The notes under the pieces were generated by a model, which was not told the origin of the DNA, ran no database searches, and was given only the letters and a program-made list of their open reading frames with translations. Positions 47,954-57,556 of a DNA stretch of 64,000 bases are shown in pieces; within the stretch, counting starts at the first letter, position 1; the number at the start of each line of letters is the position of its first letter. The DNA lies in assembly GCF_003201655.1 (NCBI RefSeq), contig NZ_QJJU01000021.1, positions 1 to 64,000 of the forward strand, read 5' to 3'. The position numbers and the translations under genes are program-made. This DNA comes from Mycolicibacterium moriokaense. Its GTDB lineage: Bacteria; Actinomycetota; Actinomycetes; Mycobacteriales; Mycobacteriaceae.

Positions 47954-48838
47954 ATGAACACCGAACAGTTCAAGAAAGCCAAGAGCGGCGCCGGATTCAT
48001 CGCCGCACTCGACCAGAGCGGCGGCAGCACGCCGAAGGCGCTGAAGCTGTACGGCATCGAGGAGAGCGCCTACAGCAACGACACCGAAATGTTCGACCTG
48101 GTGCACGAGATGCGCAGCCGCATCATCACCAGCCCGGCCTTCGACGGCGATCGGATCATGGGCGCGATCCTGTTCGAGATGACGATGGACCGCGAGATCG
48201 AGGGCCGCCCCACAGCCGACTACCTGTGGAACGTCAAGCACATCGTCCCGTTCCTCAAGGTCGACAAGGGCCTGGCCGATGAACAGGACGGGGCGCAGGT
48301 GATGAAGCCCATCGCCGGGCTCGACGACCTGCTCGCCAGGGCTCGCGACAACGGGGTGTTCGGCACGAAGATGCGCTCGGTCATCAAGCTCCCTGGCGCA
48401 GGCCTCGACGCGGTCGTCGAGCAGCAGTTCGAAATCGGCCGCCAAATCCTCGGCGCCGGCCTCGTTCCCATCATCGAGCCGGAGGTCGACATCCACAGCC
48501 CGCAGAAGGCGGAGGCCGAAGAACAGCTCAAGGCGGCGCTTTTGGCCGGTGTCAACGGCCTCGCAGACGATCAGGCCGTCATGCTGAAGCTGACGCTGCC
48601 GGACACCGACAACCTGTACAGCGAGCTGGTAAGCCACCCCAAGGTGGTTCGCGTGGTTGCGCTGTCCGGCGGCTACAGCCGTGATGAGGCGTGCGAGAAG
48701 CTCGCGCGCAACAACGGCGTCATCGCCAGCTTCTCGCGGGCACTGACTGAGGGTCTCACCGTGCAGCAGAGCGACCGGGAGTTCAACGCGACACTGGATG
48801 CGGCGATCGCCGAGATCGCCAAGGCGTCAGGTACCTGA
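47954..48838 (+). CDS. fda: Class I fructose-bisphosphate aldolase
   Basis: This metal-independent aldolase of glycolysis and gluconeogenesis has 294 residues. It closely follows the small bacterial class I type: [41 protein letters not shown], and MLKLTLP with the probable Schiff-base Lys. It has a GAAAGGG site 5 bases before the ATG. Mycobacteria usually also carry a class II enzyme elsewhere. Its stop lies in a 14-base palindrome shared with the convergent universal stress protein gene. Confidence 0.95.
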   Translation: MNTEQFKKAKSGAGFIAALDQSGGSTPKALKLYGIEESAYSNDTEMFDLVHEMRSRIITSPAFDGDRIMGAILFEMTMDREIEGRPTADYLWNVKHIVPFLKVDKGLADEQDGAQVMKPIAGLDDLLARARDNGVFGTKMRSVIKLPGAGLDAVVEQQFEIGRQILGAGLVPIIEPEVDIHSPQKAEAEEQLKAALLAGVNGLADDQAVMLKLTLPDTDNLYSELVSHPKVVRVVALSGGYSRDEACEKLARNNGVIASFSRALTEGLTVQQSDREFNATLDAAIAEIAKASGT

Positions 48839-48842
48839 GGCC

Positions 48843-49289
48843 TCAGGGCGTCGTGTGCACGATGAGCACGTCGGTCTGGGACCGGCGTGCGACGTTGGCA
48901 GGCACCGAACCGAGCAGCCGCCCGGCGATGGTGCTCAACCCGACGTTGCCCACCACGAGCAGATCCGCCTTCACTTCGATCGCGAGATCGACGAGCGCGT
49001 CAACGGGTGCGCCTACGATCGCCTTCTCCTCGACGTTCGTAGCCCCCGCCGCGGTTGCGCGGTCGCGGGCCTCACGCAGGATGGCGTAGATCGGCGCGTT
49101 GCCCGCCATCTTGTAGCCCTCGTCCTTGAGAACGTCGGCGGCACGCTGATCTTCGCTCTGGGGGAAATACGCCGTCGCGACGACAACCTTCGCGTCGGAC
49201 CCGGCGGCGATCTGGCCGGCCTTGTCCACCGCGCGCAGCGACGAATCCGATCCATCCGTGCCGACCACGATGGTCGTATAGCCGCTCAT
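48843..49289 (-). CDS. Universal stress protein (Rv1636 type)
   Basis: This 148-residue single USP domain has the nucleotide motif GNVGLSTIAGRLLGSVPANVARRSQTDVLIV at the C-terminus and VVGTDGSDSS at the N-terminus. The M. tuberculosis protein in this position binds cAMP more tightly than ATP, and this window also contains a cyclase gene (23296-24210). GGGAGGA precedes the ATG at 49289 by 5 bases. A GATACT hexamer at 49329-49334 is a possible -10. Confidence 0.92.
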   Translation of the reverse strand: MSGYTTIVVGTDGSDSSLRAVDKAGQIAAGSDAKVVVATAYFPQSEDQRAADVLKDEGYKMAGNAPIYAILREARDRATAAGATNVEEKAIVGAPVDALVDLAIEVKADLLVVGNVGLSTIAGRLLGSVPANVARRSQTDVLIVHTTP

Positions 49290-49664
49290 CCAAGTCCTCC
49301 CAATGTCAGTTGCAACGCCACCCGAGACAGTATCCCGTTGCCTGTTGACCAGGGGCGCAATTCACGACACCCGATCGTAAAGGCCAGATACCCCGAAAGC
49401 GCACTTAGAGTGACCGAAACGACGCCACAGCCCATTCGGCGGCCCGCATCGCAGGGGCCCCTCCCGCGTGATCCAGATCAACAGCGGCACAGCGAAAATC
49501 CAGGGGTCGTTGGCGTCGTTGCGAACGTGCCCGGGCCCCAAGGGAAGTCGTCATATTCCCTACGACCGCGTCAAAATCGGCGATCAATACCGGTTTTCAC
49601 CGAGCACGGCAAGTTTGCGCGGGTTACCGTTTTGCCGTCGTTGGAGGGGGTAAGGGTCGGCCAG
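49290..49664 (+). other. Intergenic region between usp and the mannosyltransferase gene
   Basis: These 375 bases between divergent genes hold no convincing gene. The left part contains the usp ribosome binding site and a possible minus-strand -10 (49329-49334). TTGACC at 49345-49350 on the plus strand lacks a well-placed -10. The right 60 bases (TTGGAGGGGGTAAGGG near 49641-49656) are the translation start region of the mannosyltransferase. A plus-strand frame is open through this stretch but shows no protein-like composition. Confidence 0.5.
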
Positions 49665-51203
49665 GTGGATGTCACAACCAGAGCGCCGCGCCTTGCGCGC
49701 GTCCAAGAGCGGGAGTGGGTTCGGGCCGGACGCTTCGACACCGCGATCGTCGCAGTGTTCGCGATGGTTGTCAGCGCGGCAGGCGCCGCCAGGCCCTCAC
49801 TGTGGTTCGACGAGGCCGCCACGATATCGGCGTCGACACGATCTGTGTCCGAACTCTGGCGGCTGCTTCACAACATCGATGCGGTGCACGGCCTGTACTA
49901 CCTCGTCATGCACGGCTGGTTCACGATTTTCCCCGCGACCGAATTCTGGTCGCGGCTTTCCAGCTGTCTGGCCGTCGGGCTCGCCGCAGCGGGCGTTGTC
50001 GTTGTGGGCAAACAGTTTTCGACACGCACCGTCGCGGTCTGCGCAGGCATCGCCTTCGCGATACTGCCGCGCATCACGTGGGCCGGAATCGAGGCCAGGT
50101 CCTACGCGCTCACCACGGCGGCAGCGGTCTGGCTGACGGTGCTTGTGATCGCGGCGACCCGACGCAACACGGCAGCGCTGTGGTCGATGTACGGGTTGGC
50201 TCTGGTGCTGTCGACCCTGCTCAACGTCTTCGTGGTGCTGATGGTGTTGGTGCATGCGGTCGTGGTGCCTGTGGTCGCGAAGAGGCGGCCGAACGTGGTC
50301 TGGTGGGCCGTCACCTCGACGATGGCCGTGCTGGCCGTTTTGCCGTTCCTCGCCTTTTGCCGGACGCAAATCGCGCAGGTCAGATGGATTTCGCCCGTTC
50401 AGGCGGGGACGTTCGTCGAGATCGCGCAGGAACAGTACTTCGACCACAGCGTCCCGTTCGCGGTTCTGGCAGGCCTGGTGTTGGCAGCCGCGCTGACTGT
50501 GCGCTCGCCGTGGGAGACCGCAAACCGGCAACTCGCGGCAATCGCGGTGGCATGGATCGCGCTTCCCACGTTGGTCCTGGTACTGTATTCGGTTGTCCAG
50601 CAACCGATTTACTATCCGCGCTACCTCTGCTACACCTCGCCCGCAATGGCCCTGCTGCTGGCGGTCTGCATCGTTGCGCTGTTCCGAACCCGCGAACGCA
50701 CGACGGCGGTGCTTGCGGCGTTCGCACTCGCGGCGACCCCGAACTACCTGCTCGGCCAGCGCGGTCCGTATGCCAAGGAGGGCATGGACTTCAGCCAGGT
50801 AGCCGACGTCATCACCGCGCACGCCTCCCCCGGTGACTGCCTAATCCTCGACAACACGACGGCGTGGAAGCCCGGCCCGATCAGGCCGCTGAGCGCGGCT
50901 CGGCCCGCGGCCTACGAGAAGCTCGTGGACCCCGGCCGCGGTATGCGCGCGCCGCAACGCAACCGGCTGTGGGACGCGCACCTCGGAATCTGGGGAGTCG
51001 CCGATCGGGTCCGACAGTGCACGGTGTTGTGGACCGTGTCGGCGCGCGACCCCGCGGTGCCGGAGCGCCAGAGCGGACCGGCGCTGGATCCTGGACCGCG
51101 GCTGAAGCGCGCGCCCGCGTACCAGGTGCCACAGCTGCTCGGCTTCCACATCGTCGAGCGCTGGCAGTTCAGCTTCGCGCAGGTGGTGCGGTCGACTCGA
51201 TAG
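49665..51203 (+). CDS. GT-C polytopic mannosyltransferase, Rv1635c (CapA) type
   Basis: This 512-residue integral membrane glycosyltransferase has about ten to eleven hydrophobic segments, with the GT-C acidic motif LWFDEAATI in the first extracytoplasmic loop (near residue 46). A C-terminal non-membrane domain follows (from about 350). In M. tuberculosis the gene in this position adds the first mannose of the caps on lipoarabinomannan using polyprenyl-phosphate mannose. The GTG at 49665 follows AAGGG with 8 bases spacing. The order usp - GT-C matches Rv1636-Rv1635c, which supports orthology. Confidence 0.8.
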   Translation: MDVTTRAPRLARVQEREWVRAGRFDTAIVAVFAMVVSAAGAARPSLWFDEAATISASTRSVSELWRLLHNIDAVHGLYYLVMHGWFTIFPATEFWSRLSSCLAVGLAAAGVVVVGKQFSTRTVAVCAGIAFAILPRITWAGIEARSYALTTAAAVWLTVLVIAATRRNTAALWSMYGLALVLSTLLNVFVVLMVLVHAVVVPVVAKRRPNVVWWAVTSTMAVLAVLPFLAFCRTQIAQVRWISPVQAGTFVEIAQEQYFDHSVPFAVLAGLVLAAALTVRSPWETANRQLAAIAVAWIALPTLVLVLYSVVQQPIYYPRYLCYTSPAMALLLAVCIVALFRTRERTTAVLAAFALAATPNYLLGQRGPYAKEGMDFSQVADVITAHASPGDCLILDNTTAWKPGPIRPLSAARPAAYEKLVDPGRGMRAPQRNRLWDAHLGIWGVADRVRQCTVLWTVSARDPAVPERQSGPALDPGPRLKRAPAYQVPQLLGFHIVERWQFSFAQVVRSTR

Positions 51204-51216
51204 CATCATCCACAAG

Positions 51217-52077
51217 ATGCAGATCGTCGTTGATCGTGTCGTCCGGCTGCGGGACGGACGATCGGTGGGTTATGCGCAATACGGCGCCCGCGACGGCTTT
51301 CCGGTCGTCAACGCCCACGGTGGTCTCGCGTGCCGCCTCGACGTCGCCGCCGCGGCGGCCGTCGCAACCGAGGCCGGTGTGCGGCTGATCTCCCCAGACC
51401 GGCCCGGCGTCGGGCTGTCGGATCCACAGCCGGGCCGTACCGTCCTCGACTGGGCGCGCGACGTCGCGGAACTGCTTGATCAGATCGACGTCGAGCGCTT
51501 CGCCGTGATGGGCTGGTCGATGGGCGGCCAGTATGCCGCCGCGGTGGGTCACGCACTGCGCCAACGGGTCTCACGGGTCGCGATCATCGGGGGCGCACTG
51601 CCGCTGACAGAACCGGGAGTGTTCGGCGAACTCCCTGCCATGGACCGGTCCCTGACCCGGATGTCCGTGCGGGCGCCATGGCTGGCTGCAAAGTGGTTCC
51701 GGGTGATGGGGTTGGCGGCATCGATCGCGCCGACGCTGTACGGGCGAATGGGAGCGCGTGAGCTGGGACCGGCCGACGGCGCGGTCATCCGTGACGAAGG
51801 GTTCGGCGCCTTCGCCAGGATGTCACGGGAGGCGATGAGGCAGCCGTCGGGTGCTGCCGAGGAGTATCGGGCCTGGATGCGACCGTGGGGGGTTACTCCC
51901 GAGGAACTCACAGTGCCTGTAGACGTGTGGGCGGGGAAAGGCGACAAACTCGTCAACCGTAGTTGGCCACATCGCCTGGCTACGCGAATCCCCAACGCCA
52001 CCTTGAATATTCGCGACGGCGGTCACTTCATGGCACATCTGCACTACGGCGAGATCTTCGAAGGGCTGACGAGCTAG
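51217..52077 (+). CDS. Alpha/beta hydrolase
   Basis: This 286-residue cytosolic alpha/beta hydrolase has an NAHGG oxyanion loop, nucleophile motif GWSMGG near 101-106, acid in WAGKGDKLV and His in DGGHFMAH, so the triad looks complete. Substrate cannot be told. It follows the mannosyltransferase by 13 bases and may be co-transcribed. Its stop shares CTAG with the convergent SRPBCC gene. Confidence 0.85.
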   Translation: MQIVVDRVVRLRDGRSVGYAQYGARDGFPVVNAHGGLACRLDVAAAAAVATEAGVRLISPDRPGVGLSDPQPGRTVLDWARDVAELLDQIDVERFAVMGWSMGGQYAAAVGHALRQRVSRVAIIGGALPLTEPGVFGELPAMDRSLTRMSVRAPWLAAKWFRVMGLAASIAPTLYGRMGARELGPADGAVIRDEGFGAFARMSREAMRQPSGAAEEYRAWMRPWGVTPEELTVPVDVWAGKGDKLVNRSWPHRLATRIPNATLNIRDGGHFMAHLHYGEIFEGLTS

Positions 52078-52505
52078 CTGTACAAGGCCTCGAAGCGCCC
52101 GATCGACCGTTCGATATCGCCCTTAACGGCCCGCGCGGCGGCCGCCCCGATCGGCCCGAACAGGGGCCTGCCACCGAGATCGATCTTGACCGTGAACTTG
52201 CAGCCGGACTTGGTCGGAGAAACCGTCATGCTCAGCGCGTACTTGGCGCCGCCTACACCGTCGCCCGTGAGTTCGAGGAGCCGCGGCGGGTCGAGCTCAC
52301 GCACTTTCCATGTGACGCGGTTGCGCAACCCCTTGGCGCCGGCCACGCCGACGATGGTCACTCCTGCGGCCAGTTGTTCGGGGAGCTGCCCGCGCCACCC
52401 CTGATGCATCACCAACCAATCACCCAGTTCGGACAGGTTCGATGCGTGCGCCCACGCATCCTCGGGACTCATCGACAGGTCGCGTGATAGCTCAAGTTTG
52501 GCCAC
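52074..52505 (-). CDS. SRPBCC (polyketide cyclase/START-like) family protein
   Basis: This 143-residue helix-grip protein has MAKLELSRDLSMSPEDAWAHASNL at the N-terminus and a long C-terminal helix (AAARAVKGDIERSIGRFEALYS). Such proteins bind hydrophobic ligands; in mycobacteria many are of unknown function. The ATG at 52505 is about 120 bases downstream of the methyltransferase stop on the same strand. Confidence 0.85.
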   Translation of the reverse strand: MAKLELSRDLSMSPEDAWAHASNLSELGDWLVMHQGWRGQLPEQLAAGVTIVGVAGAKGLRNRVTWKVRELDPPRLLELTGDGVGGAKYALSMTVSPTKSGCKFTVKIDLGGRPLFGPIGAAAARAVKGDIERSIGRFEALYS

Positions 52506-52613
52506 CCGCAGATGCTAACGCGGGCAAAAACAGGTAGTCGGCTACGCGGGTCAGATGCTCGCGACCGCCATAGCGTTTGTTCCACAGGCGCTAGGGCGGC
52601 GCCGGCAAGGGAG

Positions 52614-52638
52614 CGGCCCCCTTTACGGGAGGGGGCCG
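52614..52638 (-). terminator. Hairpin spanning the stop codon of the methyltransferase gene
   Basis: CGGCCCCC and GGGGGCCG (8-base arms, 52614-52621 and 52631-52638) enclose a 9-base loop that contains the TAA stop of the methyltransferase gene. No U-tract follows, so it may be a weak terminator or an mRNA-protecting 3' hairpin. Confidence 0.45.
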
Positions 52639-53696
52639 ACTCCTGTCGTTACCCAAGCGGGTTTCTGGTAGACCAGCCAACGCATTTCCACGGGACATTC
52701 CTCACGCGGCAGATCGAATACATCGCGACCACTGACCCAGTCGGCGTACCAGCTGGTCGGCGGCCATGCACCCCTTGGCAGGTTCGCCATCTCGTACTCG
52801 TACACGGAGTCGTCAGAAACGAGCTGCAGGGGTAAACCGGACGCCGCAGCCGACACCTGTTCATGCGTGAAAATGGTTGTGTAGCACTGCTGTCCGAGTT
52901 CGAGCGCGGCACCGTCGGGTATGTACCCGGACTTCGGGAGGAAAATGTTGAACACCACACAACCCTCGGCGCCCAGGCACTGGGTAGCCAGCTCGAACAC
53001 AGCGCGCAGCTGATGCGCCGATCGAAAGTCTGAGACCACCTCGGAGAGCAGGATCAGTCGGTAGTCCCGCCGCAGATCGTCGGAGGTGGAGAAGACGTCA
53101 CGCTCGATGACGCGCACGTTGAGTGACTCTCGTTCGGCGTCGGCGCGGATGATGTCGGCGAACTTGGGGGTCATCTCCACCACATCGACCGGGTGGCCGC
53201 GCCGCGCCAGGGCCAAGGTGTTTCGTCCCGTTCCTCCGCCGATGTCGAGCACCGGATGCGCCGCGGCATCTGCTGTTTCAGTCGCCAAACTCCACACCCG
53301 GGCATCCGGTTCGGTCCCAAACAGTGGTGGCTTCCGTGTGCTGATCCAGTTCTCGTAGGCGCCCTCGACCGTCCACCATTCGGCCCTGACGTGGTAGTTG
53401 AGGACTGTGCCAACGGGGGCATCGAATGTGATCACGATGTTCGACCGCGGCGAGTTCGCGTAGGCCTCTGCCAGTTGGCCCTGCAGCACGTTGCGCACCT
53501 GGCCGAGCTGTTCGGCAGTGAACGCCCTACCGACGCCAGCGAACAGCGTCTCGCACATCGATACGTATTCATCGATCATGTCCGGCACGGCGGGCAGCGT
53601 GATCTCTCCCTTGACCAGCGACCGGCGATATAGCCGCCGGGCCAGTGCGTCGCGTTGAACCGTCACATCACCGGATCGCAGAGGCGGTTGCTCCAT
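52623..53696 (-). CDS. Class I SAM-dependent methyltransferase
   Basis: This 357-residue protein has a helical N-terminal domain (to about 140) and a Rossmann methyltransferase domain. Motif I is VLDIGGGTGRNTLALARRG, followed by VDVVEMTP and the later LILLSEVVSDF. Residue choice in motif post I (Glu) suggests a small-molecule or natural-product-like substrate, which is not identifiable. The ATG at 53696 is preferred; a TTG at 53705 is also in frame. It lies just downstream of tRNA-Cys on the same strand. Confidence 0.82.
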   Translation of the reverse strand: MEQPPLRSGDVTVQRDALARRLYRRSLVKGEITLPAVPDMIDEYVSMCETLFAGVGRAFTAEQLGQVRNVLQGQLAEAYANSPRSNIVITFDAPVGTVLNYHVRAEWWTVEGAYENWISTRKPPLFGTEPDARVWSLATETADAAAHPVLDIGGGTGRNTLALARRGHPVDVVEMTPKFADIIRADAERESLNVRVIERDVFSTSDDLRRDYRLILLSEVVSDFRSAHQLRAVFELATQCLGAEGCVVFNIFLPKSGYIPDGAALELGQQCYTTIFTHEQVSAAASGLPLQLVSDDSVYEYEMANLPRGAWPPTSWYADWVSGRDVFDLPREECPVEMRWLVYQKPAWVTTGVGPLP

Positions 53697-53719
53697 CGAT
53701 TCCAAAGGTAAGCGATGCG

Positions 53720-53790
53720 AGCGAGTGACGGGATTCGAACCCGTGTAAACGGCTTTGCAGGCCGGTGCCTAGCCACTCAGCCACACCCGC
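53720..53790 (-). tRNA. tRNA-Cys (anticodon GCA)
   Basis: Read on the minus strand the cloverleaf is complete. The acceptor GCGGGTG pairs with CACTCGC (one G-U), the D-arm region is GGCTGAGTGGCTA, the anticodon stem CGGC/GCCG has the loop CTGCAAA and anticodon GCA, and the T-arm is ACGGGTTCGAATCCCGT. The 71-base span includes the discriminator base; no CCA is encoded. Confidence 0.95.
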
Positions 53791-53851
53791 ATCGGGGTAT
53801 GACAGTGCCAGAGCGGCAGGCAGCGCCCCAGCCTTTGGCTCGCCATGATCG

Positions 53852-54610
53852 CTACCCGTTCAGTGGCATTCCCGCTGCGACTCCACCCTGCGGCCAACCG
53901 GCAGGTGAGTCCTCCCACGGCTCCTGACGGCCATACGGCGTGAGGTCGAGGAATGGGTACCCAACCGCCGAATGGTCCAGACCGCGCGAGTAAGCGGAAT
54001 AGGTGTGGAAAACCTCATCGCCGCGGCGCAGGAACACGCTGGCACCAGGAAAGTCGCCGCGCAGGTCGTCGTCGCTGAAGCCGACGGCGTGCAATTCATC
54101 GAGCGACATGTAGTTGTATTCGACCGGCGCCCGGTTCGGATCCAGCGTGACGTTGTAGTCGTAGGTGAAGTCGTTGTCGCGCGACGAGTACCACGGGAAC
54201 GTCCAACCGTGCTGGTCGCGGTACCGCGCGATGCTGGCATACGGCGCACGCGAGACACAGGCGAAGGTCACGCCCTTGGCGTTCAGCAGCGCCCGGTCTT
54301 TCTGCGTAAACGTCATGTCCGCGGCGGCGGTGCAGCTCGGACAGCCCTTGTCGATCGCGTCGATCCACATGAAGTGGTGGATGTAGAGCTGCGGACGGCC
54401 CTCGAACATGTCACGCAGCCGGACCTCGCCCGTGGGCCCCTCGAACACGTAATCCTTCTCCACCTTCACCATTGGTAGCCGGCGCCGCTCCGCGTTCACA
54501 GCGTCGCGCAGGTGCGTGACCTCGCGTTCGCGTGCCAGCAGCTTCTTGCGGGCAGCGAGCCAGTCCTCGCGAGTGGCGATGTCGGGATGGGCGCTGGGAG
54601 GTGTGGGCAT
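53852..54610 (-). CDS. DUF899 (thioredoxin-like) family protein
   Basis: This 252-residue cytosolic protein has the family features WLAARKKLLAREREVTHLRDAVNAERRRLP, FEGRPQLYIHHFMW and GCPSCTAAAD (a CPSC redox-like motif), then ACVSRAPYASIARYRDQHGW and FPWYSS. The fold is predicted to be thioredoxin-like; the reaction is unknown. AGGAGAAACCC precedes the ATG. It is divergent from the mgtC gene and lies beside tRNA-Cys. Confidence 0.9.
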   Translation of the reverse strand: MPTPPSAHPDIATREDWLAARKKLLAREREVTHLRDAVNAERRRLPMVKVEKDYVFEGPTGEVRLRDMFEGRPQLYIHHFMWIDAIDKGCPSCTAAADMTFTQKDRALLNAKGVTFACVSRAPYASIARYRDQHGWTFPWYSSRDNDFTYDYNVTLDPNRAPVEYNYMSLDELHAVGFSDDDLRGDFPGASVFLRRGDEVFHTYSAYSRGLDHSAVGYPFLDLTPYGRQEPWEDSPAGWPQGGVAAGMPLNG

Positions 54611-54688
54611 GGGTTTCTCCTAACGAATAGGCGTCAGATGTATGGACTTCGCGCCGCGCCGAAACTGATCGGTGGTTAATTTGTTGGC

Positions 54689-55417
54689 ATGCAACTCTGG
54701 CTGGCCGATCCGCCGTTCTTCGGCGGCCCGGGGCAGGGCACGCGTCAAGTCATCGAGCTCTTCGCCGCCTTCGCCCTGACGTCGTTGATCGGCATGGAGC
54801 GCGAGATCCAGGGCAAGAGCGCCGGGGTTCGCACCCAAACCATCGTCGGCACGGCGGCCGCGCTCATCCTGCTCGTCAGCAAGTACGGCTTCACCGATGT
54901 GCTGCAGGACAACCTAGTCGTCGTCGACCCGTCCCGCGTTGCGGCTCAAATCGTCTCGGGTATCGGCTTTCTCGGCGCAGGCATCATCATATTCCGCCGC
55001 GGTTCGGTGCACGGGCTGACGACCGCGGCGGCGGTGTGGGAGTCTGCCGCCATCGGCATGGCGGCGGGGGCAGGCCTGCTGTTACTGGCCGTTGTCGTGA
55101 CCGCGATGCACTTCCTCATCATCGTCGGCTTCTTCCCCCTGGCGAGACGACTGTCAGCCCGGTTGAGCGGGTCGGTGACCATGCACGTCACCTACGAAGA
55201 GGGCCGCGGTGTGATGAGTGGCCTCCTCCAGACCTGCGAGGGGCGCCAATGGCAGCTCGCCGACCTGGCCGCCGACGCCGCTTCAGAGCACATCGCCGCA
55301 GGAAGTTCCGGCGTGATGCTTACGCTGTCGGGCAGGGGCATTCTTGCCGCGCCGACGGTGCTGGCCGGCATCGAGGGCGTGACGGCAATCCATCAGCTCG
55401 ACGACGAGCCCGACTAG
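54689..55417 (+). CDS. MgtC/SapB family membrane protein
   Basis: This 242-residue protein has four hydrophobic segments in the first 150 residues and the family signatures [53 protein letters not shown] and [11 protein letters not shown]-terminal ACT-like cytoplasmic domain of about 80 residues follows. MgtC proteins help bacteria cope with low magnesium and survive in macrophages, by modulating ATP synthase in some species. The stop overlaps the nucleosidase GTG by one base (TAGTG), so the two are coupled. Confidence 0.92.
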   Translation: MQLWLADPPFFGGPGQGTRQVIELFAAFALTSLIGMEREIQGKSAGVRTQTIVGTAAALILLVSKYGFTDVLQDNLVVVDPSRVAAQIVSGIGFLGAGIIIFRRGSVHGLTTAAAVWESAAIGMAAGAGLLLLAVVVTAMHFLIIVGFFPLARRLSARLSGSVTMHVTYEEGRGVMSGLLQTCEGRQWQLADLAADAASEHIAAGSSGVMLTLSGRGILAAPTVLAGIEGVTAIHQLDDEPD

Positions 55418-56133
55418 TGACCATCGGGCTGATCTGCGCGATCCCTCAGGAACTCGCACACCTGCGCGCCGCGCTCGCCGACGCTCACAGCGAAGCGGCT
55501 GCGCACACGGTCTTCGACACCGGCACGATCGACGGCTACGACGTGGTGCTCGCCGGCTCTGGGATGGGCAAGGTCAATGCCGCGCTCGTCACCACACTGC
55601 TGGCCGACCGATTCGGCTGCCGCACAGTCGTTTTCTCCGGAGTGGCAGGCGGGCTGGACCCGAAACTGTCCATCGGCGACGTCGTGGTCGCCGACCTCGT
55701 GATTCAGCACGATGCAGGCGTGCTCGAGGACGAGCGCGTGCGGACTTATCAGCCTGGCCATGCCCCAATCATCAACCCAACAGATCGACTCGGATATCCG
55801 GCCGATCCCGAACTGCTCGCTCGCGTGAAGGAACGGCTGGCGGGGATCTCAGTCCCCGGTCAAATCGTCTACGGCACAGTGCTGTCCGGCGATCAGTACC
55901 TGAACTGCGAGACCACGCGCGAACGGCTGCGGCGTGAGTTGGGCGGGCAGGCGATCGAGATGGAAGGTGGTGCCGTCGCGCAGGTGTGCGAAGCGTTCGG
56001 TATCCCCTGGCTTGTCATCCGCGCATTGTCCGACCTCGCGGGCGGCAACGCACTCTTCGACTTCACGACTTTCGTCGATCAGGCCGCCGCGGCCTCGGCT
56101 ACGATCCTGCGTCGCTTGCTGCCCGTGCTCTGA
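55417..56133 (+). CDS. 5'-methylthioadenosine/S-adenosylhomocysteine nucleosidase-type enzyme
   Basis: This 238-residue purine-nucleoside-phosphorylase-fold protein cleaves the glycosidic bond of MTA/SAH-like substrates. Conserved segments are [13 protein letters not shown] (Glu), [42 protein letters not shown] and RALSDLAGG with the catalytic Asp. The GTG at 55417 is set by the TAGTG overlap with mgtC. Futalosine hydrolase-like specificity cannot be excluded. Its 3' end overlaps that of the convergent MFS gene by 35 bases. Confidence 0.88.
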   Translation: MTIGLICAIPQELAHLRAALADAHSEAAAHTVFDTGTIDGYDVVLAGSGMGKVNAALVTTLLADRFGCRTVVFSGVAGGLDPKLSIGDVVVADLVIQHDAGVLEDERVRTYQPGHAPIINPTDRLGYPADPELLARVKERLAGISVPGQIVYGTVLSGDQYLNCETTRERLRRELGGQAIEMEGGAVAQVCEAFGIPWLVIRALSDLAGGNALFDFTTFVDQAAAASATILRRLLPVL

Positions 56134-57508
56134 ACGACGCGATGAAGCCCGCGGCCGCCAGCAGGGCGAAGACTGCGAACGCCCAGCGCGCGGGAGCCGC
56201 ATCGCCCGTATCGGTCATGTTGACCACGACACCCGCCAGTCCCGCGCCGAAGGCGCCGCAGATCAGCTGGACAGTGTTGATGGCAGCGGCCGCCGCCGGA
56301 CCCTCGGCTGGATCGTCCACACAACCCATCGCCCACGCCGAAAGGTGCGGCCACGCGATGCCCACCCCGGTACCGGTGATCAGCAGCGCCACCGCCCAGC
56401 CCGCGACGAGCCCGATCGATGCGTCGTCGAACTGGGTCAACGCCGCGATCGTCAGCCCGATGGCCATAACCAGCGGCGCGACGGCGACGGTCCAACCGAT
56501 CACCCGACTGCTGCGCAGTGAGGCGCTGCCGATCTCGCCAACAGTCCAGCCGATCGCCAGCCCGGCGCCCAGAAACCCCGCCGCCACAGGCGTCAGGTGG
56601 GCCAGCCGCTGGCCGAACAGCGGAACGTACATGTCGACCATCGTTGCGGCCATCAGCACGCCGAGCGTGAGGTAGATCCACTTCAACGGGCCGGACCCGA
56701 ATGTGCTGGGCGGCAGCACCGCCGCGGGCAGCCGTCGGTCGACGTACACGAACGCCGCGACCAGTACGGCGCCCAGCGCAAGCAACGCGCCCGTCCCTCG
56801 GACGTCGTGCGGGATGCCTGCCACGCTGACGGACAGCGCAGCCGCGCCAAGCAACAGCAGAGACCACACCGGGACCGATATGCGGACGGGATCGTTGCGC
56901 TCGGCGTCTCCCCTCGCGGGCAACACGATCGGCACCAGCAGGGCCATAGCGGCGGTCAGGATCACCAGCATACCGAATGCCCAACGCCACGAACCGAATT
57001 GGGAGAACAGGCCACCGGCAGCCGGGCCGAGCAGTGTACCGACTCCCCACATCGCCGACACCAATGCGGACGCCTTGGTCCACAAGGAGCTGGGCAGCGC
57101 TGTGTTGATGACTGCGTATCCCAAGCCTGCGAGAAGGCCGCCTGCCGCGCCCTGGACCGTGCGGCCCAACAACATGATCTCCATCGTTGGCGCCACCGCG
57201 CACGCCAGGCTACCCACCCCGAACACGCTCAGCCCCAACAGATATGACCACCGCGGCCCCAGCCGAGTCAACAGCGCGTGGACAGTGGTCGCAGCCACCA
57301 CCGACGCGACCAGATACACCGTCGTCACCCACGCATAGAACCGCTGACCGCCGATGTCGGCGACGGCGCTGGGCATCAGGCTGATGGTGAGAAACTCGTT
57401 GGTCGCATACAGCGCCACACCGCCGGCCAGCACGGTGGAGGCCCCAAGATCCTTCGGGCCCAACAGCTCACGCCAGCTGCCCGTGGTTATCGCCGCGGTA
57501 TCGGTCAC
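56099..57508 (-). CDS. MFS efflux transporter (Rv1634 type)
   Basis: This 469-residue drug:H+ antiporter-like protein has about 12-14 membrane segments. It has the motif A-like loop [19 protein letters not shown] and the motif C-like [13 protein letters not shown], which is characteristic of exporters. The GTG at 57508 gives the N-terminus seen in M. tuberculosis Rv1634 ([15 protein letters not shown]) and has TACGGT 6 bases upstream. A TTG at 57529 would add seven residues. The inverted repeat at 57525-57540 may be an operator. Confidence 0.9.
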   Translation of the reverse strand: MTDTAAITTGSWRELLGPKDLGASTVLAGGVALYATNEFLTISLMPSAVADIGGQRFYAWVTTVYLVASVVAATTVHALLTRLGPRWSYLLGLSVFGVGSLACAVAPTMEIMLLGRTVQGAAGGLLAGLGYAVINTALPSSLWTKASALVSAMWGVGTLLGPAAGGLFSQFGSWRWAFGMLVILTAAMALLVPIVLPARGDAERNDPVRISVPVWSLLLLGAAALSVSVAGIPHDVRGTGALLALGAVLVAAFVYVDRRLPAAVLPPSTFGSGPLKWIYLTLGVLMAATMVDMYVPLFGQRLAHLTPVAAGFLGAGLAIGWTVGEIGSASLRSSRVIGWTVAVAPLVMAIGLTIAALTQFDDASIGLVAGWAVALLITGTGVGIAWPHLSAWAMGCVDDPAEGPAAAAAINTVQLICGAFGAGLAGVVVNMTDTGDAAPARWAFAVFALLAAAGFIASFRARAASDAGS

Positions 57509-57524
57509 GTCGTCACCGTACGAG

Positions 57525-57540
57525 CTCAACCTTTATTGAG
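57525..57540 (-). promoter_or_regulatory. Inverted repeat upstream of the MFS gene
   Basis: CTCAA-N6-TTGAG lies 16 bases upstream of the MFS start, between a TTGACC-like -35 and the TACGGT -10 on the minus strand. This position fits a repressor site. No regulator is adjacent. Confidence 0.35.
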
Positions 57541-57556
57541 GTCAAGCCCGGCGCGG

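Noticed and set aside
52512-52835. 107-codon plus-strand frame over the methyltransferase 3' end
   Set aside because: Antisense shadow; it includes the hairpin at the methyltransferase stop and has no start signal.
53715-53927. 70-codon plus-strand frame over tRNA-Cys
   Set aside because: It reads through a complete tRNA on the opposite strand.
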